Shown here piece after piece: positions 35,507 through 43,423 of a stretch of 64,000 nucleotides of DNA. The position numbers and the translations under genes are program-made. Positions within the stretch are counted from its first letter, which is position 1. Each line of letters opens with the position of its first letter. Location: positions 248,001 to 312,000 of the forward strand of contig NZ_JAOQJG010000003.1 of the NCBI RefSeq assembly GCF_025567365.1, written 5' to 3'. This stretch comes from Anaerostipes amylophilus. Lineage in GTDB: Bacteria; Bacillota; Clostridia; Lachnospirales; Lachnospiraceae. The notes under the pieces are model-generated. The model was given only the letters and a program-made list of their open reading frames with translations, had not been told where the DNA came from and did no database searches.

Positions 35507-36082
35507 ATGAAAAAAGTATTTCAGAAAAATCAGATGATCATCATGACCCTAGCGGTCGTGATTGCTGTTGCAGGGTATGTAAATTATAGTCAGAAATACG
35601 ATCCGGCTGGGACGAAGAATAGTAAGACGAAGACAGTTTCAAAGAATGTGGCAAAAGAAAGTGCGGCAGCAGTAACCGATGACGTGACTGATGTTGGAGA
35701 AGCGGTGCTTACAAATGCTCAGGTTGGTAATTATGTGGCGAAAGCGAAATTAGAGAGGGAGCAGACACATAGCAAGGCGAAGGATACACTGGAGGAGATT
35801 ATTAAGGATCAGACAGTGAAAGATAGTGTGAAACAGGATGCAGTGGATAAGTTGGCAATGCTGTCAGAACAAATGGAGATGGAGACTGCAGCGGAGAATC
35901 TGCTGGGGGCTAAGGGATTTTTGAATAGTATTGTTACGATTACGAATGGGAAGGTGGATGTGTTGGTGAATAAGAAGGATCTGTCGAAAGTTGAGAGGAG
36001 TCAGATTGAGGATATTGTTATGAGGAAAGTGGGGTGTCAGTTGGGGGATGTGGTGATTAGTTCGATTAAGACGGAGGAGTAG
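35507..36082 (+). CDS. spoIIIAH: Stage III sporulation protein AH
   Basis: 191 residues. N-terminal membrane segment (IIMTLAVVIAVAGYVNYS) and a YscJ/FliF-like soluble domain (AKLEREQTHSKAKDTLEEII ... GFLNSIVTITNGKVDVLVNKKDLSKVERSQIEDIVMRKVG), which binds SpoIIQ in the forespore membrane. GGAGG lies in the end of spoIIIAG. Last gene of the operon. Codons toward its 3' end become richer in G than those of the other genes. Confidence 0.94.
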   Translation: MKKVFQKNQMIIMTLAVVIAVAGYVNYSQKYDPAGTKNSKTKTVSKNVAKESAAAVTDDVTDVGEAVLTNAQVGNYVAKAKLEREQTHSKAKDTLEEIIKDQTVKDSVKQDAVDKLAMLSEQMEMETAAENLLGAKGFLNSIVTITNGKVDVLVNKKDLSKVERSQIEDIVMRKVGCQLGDVVISSIKTEE

Positions 36083-36109
36083 AAGTGTATATGGAATAGA
36101 GGGTTTGGG

Positions 36110-36168
36110 TTCTCTCTGGATGATGTTCTTGGGTAATTTTGGAATATTGTTCAGAGAGAATTTTATGT
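36110..36168 (+). terminator. Probable terminator of the spoIIIA operon
   Basis: TTCTCTCTG (36110-36118) pairs with CAGAGAGAA (36152-36160), followed by TTTTATGTTT. The loop is long (33 bases), so the call is moderate. The rest of the 180-base stretch from 36083 to the CRISPR leader shows nothing else. Confidence 0.5.
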
Positions 36169-36261
36169 TTATATATGGATTTGTATATTAGGGTTGCATA
36201 TTTGATTGATTGGATTCATAATAGGAAGTGTTAAGAAACATGGGGAAATGAAGTTTTTGAT

Positions 36262-36423
36262 ATTTTACCAAGTGATTTTTTGAAAAAGTAGTAAAAACGG
36301 CTAGAATACGTTGTTTTTCAAGAAAGGTTAAAATTAGTAAGGGGGTTGGTAAAAATATTGAAAAAGCTTATAAAATCGTTCTTTTTTGTAAAAAATCTAT
36401 TTAAAAATAACGATTTTTCGTTG
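36262..36423 (+). promoter_or_regulatory. CRISPR leader of array 1
   Basis: 162 bases that end directly at the first repeat. It aligns along its whole length with the leader of array 2 (both begin ATTTTACCAAGTGATTT, share the AAATCGTTGTTTT-like block and end CGTTG at the repeat). Leaders hold the array promoter and the signals for spacer integration, so new spacers should enter at this end. Confidence 0.8.
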
Positions 36424-39003
36424 GTTAAACAATAACATGAGATGTTTTGAAATATTTTTGCTTCAGATAAGATTGACCTTGCTACTAGTTAAACAATAAC
36501 ATGAGATGTTTTGAAATCAATTATTCGATCGAAATTGTTGTGATGTACGGAAAGTTAAACAATAACATGAGATGTTTTGAAATTGTATTCAAACCCAAAC
36601 GCTGTCTGCAGTGTGATATCGTTAAACAATAACATGAGATGTTTTGAAATCCAATTATGCTTTTAAATCCAGATACAGATTTTACAGTTAAACAATAACA
36701 TGAGATGTTTTGAAATGGCAAAGAACGCCACAGGTGCCCCCGTCCCCGAGAGTTAAACAATAACATGAGATGTTTTGAAATTGGGGTGGGTTCTGGTACT
36801 GGGACGCAGAAAAAGAAGTTAAACAATAACATGAGATGTTTTGAAATATTCATCCCCCAATCTTACACTTTAACATGGTACATGTTAAACAATAACATGA
36901 GATGTTTTGAAATCTCATAGTTAATCTCCTATATATGGGTTCGTATCGGTTAAACAATAACATGAGATGTTTTGAAATTTGATTTTTAGGGCTGCTGAAA
37001 AAGTCTTTCTACCGTTAAACAATAACATGAGATGTTTTGAAATTTTAATAAGGTTGCATAGTAGTCTGGGTCCTCTGCCGTTAAACAATAACATGAGATG
37101 TTTTGAAATAAAGTTCCGAAGCAAATGTCTGTGCTTCTTGTTCGGTTAAACAATAACATGAGATGTTTTGAAATGCAGCAAAAGGAACAGAATCCGCATC
37201 TACGAAGATGGTTAAACAATAACATGAGATGTTTTGAAATTTTAGTTAAATTTGGCCAGGAACGAGGAATTTACAGTTAAACAATAACATGAGATGTTTT
37301 GAAATAAAGGAAAAATCCTTATTATAAGTCGTTATCAAAAGTTAAACAATAACATGAGATGTTTTGAAATTAGATGATTTTATTAACCTTTGGATATTCT
37401 GAGGACGTTAAACAATAACATGAGATGTTTTGAAATATTGAATTAATATATTTAGAAAAGAGGGGTAAAAAGTTAAACAATAACATGAGATGTTTTGAAA
37501 TACCTTTGTTGTAACACTATCGAGTTTTGATGAAATGTTAAACAATAACATGAGATGTTTTGAAATATTGAATAACTGGCATAATCAGTTCCATCTATTA
37601 GTTAAACAATAACATGAGATGTTTTGAAATACAGTTCAGAATGGTGTACTTTACATCAATAAAGGTTAAACAATAACATGAGATGTTTTGAAATCGATTA
37701 CCACAGTTTGGGCACTCCCAAACCAATTTAGTTAAACAATAACATGAGATGTTTTGAAATTTGGATAATTCGCCTTTACCGTATGCCTCTACCATTGTTA
37801 AACAATAACATGAGATGTTTTGAAATCCAAAAGAGCAACAAGAAGCCTTATCCACACTATCCGTTAAACAATAACATGAGATGTTTTGAAATTCCCATAA
37901 TGTACTAAAAAGTTCTGGGATTGTAGCGTTAAACAATAACATGAGATGTTTTGAAATTTTGTTTTATCTAACTGTAGCCACAATTCTTTACCAGTTAAAC
38001 AATAACATGAGATGTTTTGAAATTATCAACGCCAATTACATTGCACACCAAGACTCTGCGTTAAACAATAACATGAGATGTTTTGAAATTTGACTGCGAT
38101 CGGAGACATTCGATGCAAGTCAGGTTAAACAATAACATGAGATGTTTTGAAATACTCATTATACTGTTCCTCAGTAATCCTGCCAGTCGGTTAAACAATA
38201 ACATGAGATGTTTTGAAATTGAATGCAGTTGCTCACGCTCTAGAACTGTATATTGTTAAACAATAACATGAGATGTTTTGAAATAATTATTTTTATAAAA
38301 AGGGGCAACGCTATGTATGAGTTAAACAATAACATGAGATGTTTTGAAATAATAATGAGTTAATTGGGATGATGAAAACTGACGGGTTAAACAATAACAT
38401 GAGATGTTTTGAAATATTGCAACAGAAGTTCCATTAGAAAAACGTATCAATGTTAAACAATAACATGAGATGTTTTGAAATCTTGGAGCAAGTATGGTTG
38501 TCTTTGGGGCTGGATCAGTTAAACAATAACATGAGATGTTTTGAAATTTGTGTAAGACAGTTTAATCCAACCATCTTTAGTTTTGTTAAACAATAACATG
38601 AGATGTTTTGAAATCTTGGACTATGTGGAGCAACAACGGCTATATATTTGTTAAACAATAACATGAGATGTTTTGAAATAATACTGCCCCACCGTTACCG
38701 TTAGCAATGCCCAGTTAAACAATAACATGAGATGTTTTGAAATAGAGCCTTGATTCCTGCTTCTTTCATAGTGCGTGCTGTTAAACAATAACATGAGATG
38801 TTTTGAAATCAATATACAAAAGAAGAATTAATGATTTTGATTGAGTTAAACAATAACATGAGATGTTTTGAAATAGATAATACTTTGTGACCTTTTCAGG
38901 TAGTTTAAGTTAAACAATAACATGAGATGTTTTGAAATTTTACTTACCATCATGCAATGCATGACAGTCACATGTTAAACAATAACATAAGATGTCTAAA
39001 TAA
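36424..39003 (+). CRISPR. CRISPR array 1, type I-B (40 repeats, 39 spacers)
   Basis: Repeat of 30 bases that begins GTTAAACAATAAC and ends GAGATGTTTTGAAAT, with a small stem AACAT-GAG-ATGTT in it. Period 64-67 bases, spacers 34-37 bases. 39 repeats are identical; the last (38974-39003) is degenerate from base 16 on, which marks the leader-distal end and agrees with the leader on the left. No spacer looks duplicated. Transcription is left to right, the same as the cas genes. Confidence 0.98.
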
Positions 39004-39070
39004 CATTTAACGAAGGTATAAAATAGTCGGTGCTACATACTTATTTTTATCTAAAAAAGAATATTAATCA

Positions 39071-39098
39071 TTATAAAAGAAAAGGTAATTATTAAAAG
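39071..39098 (+). promoter_or_regulatory. Putative Cascade target site upstream of the cas promoter
   Basis: This 28-base stretch, which starts TTATAAAAGAAAAGGTAAT, matches the pseudo-spacer at 39165-39192 at 18 of the first 19 positions; the one mismatch is at position 6, a position that type I guides do not pair. Beyond position 19 the match is poor (3 of 9). TCA stands directly 5' (39068-39070), a motif reported as a working PAM in several clostridial I-B systems. It ends 4 bases before the -35 box of the cas promoter. Confidence 0.75.
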
Positions 39099-39102
39099 CT
39101 AT

Positions 39103-39131
39103 TTGACAAATAAGAAAAGAAAGAGTATTAT
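39103..39131 (+). promoter_or_regulatory. Strong promoter of the cas operon and its leader RNA
   Basis: -35 TTGACA (39103-39108), exactly 17 bases, -10 TATTAT (39126-39131). Predicted start near 39138, that is, at the beginning of the first degenerate repeat. Confidence 0.8.
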
Positions 39132-39134
39132 TAT

Positions 39135-39222
39135 GTATAAACAATAACATAAATGTATTGAAATTTATACAAGAAAAGGTAATATTTCTTATCTTAAACC
39201 GTAACATGTAATGTATCACAAC
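39135..39222 (+). ncRNA. crRNA-like guide RNA (CreR-type) in the cas operon leader
   Basis: Two degenerate copies of the CRISPR repeat, 39135-39164 and 39193-39222, enclose a 28-base pseudo-spacer (39165-39192). The first copy keeps the 3' end ATTGAAAT, which would be the 5' handle of the guide (7 of 8 bases as in the true repeat); the second keeps an ACAT-GTA-ATGT stem for Cas6. The pseudo-spacer matches the DNA just upstream of its own promoter, but only over the first 19 bases, which should allow Cascade binding without Cas3 cutting. Known CreR guides of type I and V systems repress cas genes this way. Expression and function are inferred. Confidence 0.75.
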
Positions 39223-39259
39223 GAATCAACCAAAGAAAACAGTGAATGGAGGGATGCTG

Positions 39260-39952
39260 ATGCTGGTATTTGAATACCAATGCAAGCTCAAATTTCTAAA
39301 AAGCATAAATCATAAAACAATAGCAGAAAAAATAAATTACTTTTTAGACAGTGTACTTGCAAAAGATCAAGAATTTTTACAATATCATGAAAATAAAGGT
39401 TATAAATACTATGTAACAGATGCACCATGGCCAATTGAAAAAGATGGTATTTATAAAGAAGGTAAGGTTTATACTCTAAGAATCAGAACCGTAAAACAAG
39501 AATTAGCAGAATTTTTCTCTGAGAAATTATATGCTCATACATCAAAAGAACTTCTAGGAATTGGTGGAAAGTTAAGAATTATTCCTAAAAAGCATATTGA
39601 AGAACTTTATTCTATTACACCAATTGTAGTTAAGACGGATGAGGGGTATTGGAGAGGAAACATGACAGTTCCTGAATTTGAAAAAATAATTAAGATTAAT
39701 CTAATTAAAAAATATAAACAATTTATGGGACAAAATATTAGTGAGGATATTTTGTTGTATGATGTAATGAAATTTAATAATAGAGTGCCAATTAAAGTTT
39801 CATATAAAAATATCAATTTGTTAGGGGACAAATTGAGCTTTAGAATATCAAATGAACAATTGTCACAAGAATTGGCTTATTTTGCATTGGGAGTAGGCTT
39901 GGGCTGTAATAACGCAAGGGGACTCGGATTTGTGAATTACAAATATTTATAG
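39260..39952 (+). CDS. cas6: CRISPR RNA endoribonuclease Cas6
   Basis: 230 residues, RAMP fold; the C-terminal glycine-rich loop GVGLGCNNARGLGFVNYKYL is diagnostic. It cleaves the repeat RNA to release crRNAs and probably also the leader RNA upstream. ATG 39260 is chosen: GGAGGG lies six bases before it, and earlier in-frame starts (GTG 39242, ATG 39254) overlap that site. First gene of cas6-cas8b-cas7-cas5-cas3. Confidence 0.93.
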   Translation: MLVFEYQCKLKFLKSINHKTIAEKINYFLDSVLAKDQEFLQYHENKGYKYYVTDAPWPIEKDGIYKEGKVYTLRIRTVKQELAEFFSEKLYAHTSKELLGIGGKLRIIPKKHIEELYSITPIVVKTDEGYWRGNMTVPEFEKIIKINLIKKYKQFMGQNISEDILLYDVMKFNNRVPIKVSYKNINLLGDKLSFRISNEQLSQELAYFALGVGLGCNNARGLGFVNYKYL

Positions 39953-39973
39953 GGAAGGGAGGGAAGATTCTTT

Positions 39974-41758
39974 ATGTTACAAGAAGCAATGGAAGTATTC
40001 CAGATTATGTTACAAGAAAAAGGAGACCGCATTATAACAGATGCCTATATTCCTAAAGACGGTACCTATCGGTTAATTGTAATGAAAGATGATGGTTGGG
40101 TAATAAAAGATCCCGTAGATGTCATTTTTAACAAAAAAACAAATACTGTAGATATAAGCAATGATACGGATTATTTGTTGATTCAAGAATTAGATTATAA
40201 AAGTAAACTACTCGAAATGAATAAACCAATAGATCCTAAAAAAGTAATTCATTCAAACAACTATCTATCGTTGGCAGTCAAGAAAGAAAGTGTCACATCA
40301 GGAAAATTATCAGAAGAAATTATTCAACAATATTATGAAATTTTAAGAAACCCAAACAAAAAATATGAAAAAAAACCACAAGCAAGAGCATTATATCATG
40401 TTGCAGAAGAAAGGCTGGGGCAGCCTGACATTAAAGTAATAGATAAAATAGAGAAGTTCATATTAGCCAATAAAGAAGATATTTGGAAAGGCATAAATCT
40501 TGAGAAAAAGAATTATGTAAAATTATTTTTTGTGTATCAAGAAGAAGAGAAAACAAAAGAAATTTATAAAATTGAAAGTGAAAGATATTTAATTCCGAAT
40601 ATTTACAATAATAATAATTTTAATATGGAGTTTGAAAAAGGAATTGTTGGTTTGCCAAATGATAATATGGGAATGAACAGTAAAAAGCCATATTTGGAAA
40701 ATAAGACAAGAAAAGTGAAAGTTCCATATTTGTTAAACCAAGAAAGTGCATTATTGCAATCAAAGTTTTTTGATTATCTTTTTGGACAAGTATCAAAAAA
40801 ACGATTTCACATTTATGTGGATAATATAGATAAGAAAATTTGCTCGTATACAAATAAAGATAAGCCAGAAGATATAGTGAGTGGATATTATTTAAGATGT
40901 AGAATGGGGAAAGCTGGTGCTGAGATTTGTGAAGCGGATGTGATTACTCATTATAAAACAAAGTTGGAACCGGGACTTGTTTTAAAAAACTATATTGAGA
41001 TCCCTGAGGAAAGAATAGAAAAATCTAAGATTCACTATGATGAAGCGATAGAAGACCAATGGGTAATTATGGATTTGATCAATGGCATATTTTTTGAAGG
41101 GAAATTAAAAAATAATTTCTTTACAGATGCAAAAGATATGAACATTTATGATGATTGTTTAAAGCAATCTATTTTAAAAAGTAGAAATATTTTAGCAAAT
41201 TGGTTTTGGCGTGGAGAACAAAATCAATTGGTAAAAATATTGGATGATGTATCGTTAGCTTTAATTAAAAATTCAATCTTAAATGATGAAACATTTGATG
41301 CACAAAGAAAATTTAATTTAAGATGGTCACTTTTGGAGTATCTAGATGATCAGGAGGTAGGAGTTCATATGAGTGAGATTAGAAATCAACTGAGAGAACA
41401 TATTAATGTAGCAAAAGATGTGGAATGGGATTTTATATCAGATGAGGAATATTCGTATGCTGTAGGACAGGCAGTTTCTTATTTGTTGCATTTAAGTAAA
41501 GCGAATAATAAAACAGAGTCTTATGTAAATCCATTTTTTAATGCAAAGAATTCAAAAGTTATAAAACAACGATTACTGCGGATGTATAAGAAATATAACT
41601 ATCAAATTATTCACATTAATGGAGGCAGAAATGCACAACTTTTATCTCATGTAATGGAGTATGAACCAAAAGAAATAAAACATGAATTGATCATGGCAGG
41701 TTTTACAGCATCATCATTAATGTATGAAAAGAAAACGGACGATGAGGATAATGAATAG
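39974..41758 (+). CDS. cas8b: Type I-B Cascade large subunit Cas8b (Csh1)
   Basis: 594 residues, of the TM1802/Csh1 type common in Firmicutes: MLQEAMEVFQIMLQEKGDRIITDAYIPKDGTYRLI, YYLRCRMGKAGAEICEADV, ANWFWRGEQNQLVKILDDVSL, VSYLLHLSKANNK and HINGGRNAQLLSHVMEYEP. The large subunit recognises the PAM and stabilises target binding. AGGGAGGG lies before the ATG. AT-rich codons as in the rest of the cas operon. Confidence 0.93.
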   Translation: MLQEAMEVFQIMLQEKGDRIITDAYIPKDGTYRLIVMKDDGWVIKDPVDVIFNKKTNTVDISNDTDYLLIQELDYKSKLLEMNKPIDPKKVIHSNNYLSLAVKKESVTSGKLSEEIIQQYYEILRNPNKKYEKKPQARALYHVAEERLGQPDIKVIDKIEKFILANKEDIWKGINLEKKNYVKLFFVYQEEEKTKEIYKIESERYLIPNIYNNNNFNMEFEKGIVGLPNDNMGMNSKKPYLENKTRKVKVPYLLNQESALLQSKFFDYLFGQVSKKRFHIYVDNIDKKICSYTNKDKPEDIVSGYYLRCRMGKAGAEICEADVITHYKTKLEPGLVLKNYIEIPEERIEKSKIHYDEAIEDQWVIMDLINGIFFEGKLKNNFFTDAKDMNIYDDCLKQSILKSRNILANWFWRGEQNQLVKILDDVSLALIKNSILNDETFDAQRKFNLRWSLLEYLDDQEVGVHMSEIRNQLREHINVAKDVEWDFISDEEYSYAVGQAVSYLLHLSKANNKTESYVNPFFNAKNSKVIKQRLLRMYKKYNYQIIHINGGRNAQLLSHVMEYEPKEIKHELIMAGFTASSLMYEKKTDDEDNE

Positions 41759-41770
41759 GAGGAATGAACA

Positions 41771-42715
41771 ATGGATAAAAGAGTTTATGGTGTATTAGGA
41801 ATTTCAGCAATTATGGCAAACTGGAATGCAGATTTTTCAGGATATCCAAAAACAATTACTAGTGGAGAAATATTTGGAAGTGATAAAGCTTTAAAATACC
41901 CAATGAAAAAAATGTGGGATGATCAGGGAGATAAGGTATTATACATTAAGTCCTTACGTTTTGAAAAAGGTAAAAAAGGTGCCACTTCATTAATTCCAAG
42001 AAGTTTAAAAGAAAGATATGAACAGTTATTTCAGGTAGAAGATTTAAAAAAGAATACGGATGTCAAAGAAGTTTTGGAAAATTTATTTCAAGCTGTTGAT
42101 GTTAAGAATTTTGGAGCAACTTTTGCAGAAGCATCTGTTAATATATCGATTACAGGAGCAGTACAGTTTGGACAGGGATTTAATAAATACGAAGAATGTG
42201 AACCACAGGAACAGCCAATTCTTTCGCCTTTCAGAGATGCAACTAAAGCAACTGAAGAAAAAGGAGAGGCAAAAAATTCTACATTAGGAACAAAGATTGT
42301 AACTGATGAAGCGCATTATTTCTACCCCTTTGTAATAAATCCAGCTGCATATAGAGAATATATGGAACTTGGAGTTACTGAAGGTTATACAGAGGATGAT
42401 TATAATAAATTTAAAGAAACAGCCTTAGTTTCTGCCACTTCTTATTCAACGAACGCAAAAGAAGGATGTGAAAATGAGTTTGCGATGTTTGTTGAAACAG
42501 AACCTCATTTATATTTACCAAATTTAACACAGTATATAACTTTTGAAAAAGGTGAAAACAAGAATACGATTCATATCTCTGCAGGAGAAGTATTAGCAAC
42601 ATTAAAAGAGCAGATTAAGGCAATTGAAATCTACTATAATCCAAGTACAACAGAAATTGCAGATGATTTAGAAGGAGCAAAATATTATCATATTGTTACA
42701 CGAAAAGAGGTGTAA
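41771..42715 (+). CDS. cas7: Cascade backbone protein Cas7 (Csh2)
   Basis: 314 residues. MDKRVYGVLGISAIMANWNADFSGYPKTITSGEIFGSDKALKYPMKKMW and VNISITGAVQFGQGFNKYEECEP match the Csh2-type Cas7 of I-B systems; six or so copies coat the crRNA. TAGGAGG precedes the ATG. It starts 12 bases after cas8b. Confidence 0.94.
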   Translation: MDKRVYGVLGISAIMANWNADFSGYPKTITSGEIFGSDKALKYPMKKMWDDQGDKVLYIKSLRFEKGKKGATSLIPRSLKERYEQLFQVEDLKKNTDVKEVLENLFQAVDVKNFGATFAEASVNISITGAVQFGQGFNKYEECEPQEQPILSPFRDATKATEEKGEAKNSTLGTKIVTDEAHYFYPFVINPAAYREYMELGVTEGYTEDDYNKFKETALVSATSYSTNAKEGCENEFAMFVETEPHLYLPNLTQYITFEKGENKNTIHISAGEVLATLKEQIKAIEIYYNPSTTEIADDLEGAKYYHIVTRKEV

Positions 42716-42718
42716 TAT

Positions 42719-43423
42719 ATGAAAGCACTAAAATTTATCCTTTCGGGGAAAACAGCATTTTTTAAGGTACCGATGGTAAATTCAGTTTGCTATTTTACTT
42801 ATGGAAATATTCATAAGCCAGCATTACTTGGAATGTTTGGAGCAATTTTAGGATATAAAGGATATGGTTATGAAATAACAGACTTTCCAGAATATTATGA
42901 GAAGCTAAAAGATGTAAAAATTTCAATTGTCCCAAATTCTGAGAATGGATATTTTAATAAGAAATTTCAACAATTTAATAATTCTGTAGGTTATGCATCT
43001 CAGGAACAAGGTGGAAATTTGATTGTAAAAGAACAATGGCTTGAAGGTCCATCTTGGACGATTTATATTATGTTGAATAATGATGAAAGTCAGAAATTAG
43101 CGAACATGATCATCCATAGCCAGTGTGTATATATTCCGTATTTAGGGAAAAATGATCATCCGGCAACAATAGAAAAAGCCGAATATGTGGAAGTTAAAAA
43201 TGTTGATGCTGAGAATCTTACGATTCAGAGTTTAAGTCTTAGTGAATCATTAGATTTTGATCAAGATGAAATGGATTTTAAATATGAGGAATATTTACCA
43301 TTAACATTGAATTTAGAAACAAATCATCATGAATTAAAGAAGTTTATATTAACGAATGCACCAGTTGAGGAGGCTTTTACAGAAATTTATGAAGATGGAG
43401 AAAAACATATTACCTTTTATTGA
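42719..43423 (+). CDS. cas5: Cascade subunit Cas5
   Basis: 234 residues. The RAMP-type start KALKFILSGKTAFFKVPMVNSVCYFTYGNIHKPALLGMFGAILGYKGY is the Cas5h/Cas5b pattern. It holds the 5' handle of the crRNA. AAGAGGTG precedes the ATG, three bases after cas7. The cas3 start lies inside its 3' end. Confidence 0.94.
   Translation: MKALKFILSGKTAFFKVPMVNSVCYFTYGNIHKPALLGMFGAILGYKGYGYEITDFPEYYEKLKDVKISIVPNSENGYFNKKFQQFNNSVGYASQEQGGNLIVKEQWLEGPSWTIYIMLNNDESQKLANMIIHSQCVYIPYLGKNDHPATIEKAEYVEVKNVDAENLTIQSLSLSESLDFDQDEMDFKYEEYLPLTLNLETNHHELKKFILTNAPVEEAFTEIYEDGEKHITFY

Noticed and set aside
36301..36345. Second target of the pseudo-spacer in leader 1 (CAAGAAAGGTT-like)
   Set aside because: The match is about ten bases with a gap and has no PAM context; too weak to claim.
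36521..37942. Long minus-strand open frames across array 1 that repeat ISKHLMLLFN and FQNISCYCLT
   Set aside because: They are translations of the CRISPR repeat read in different frames; no ribosome site or non-repeat protein content.
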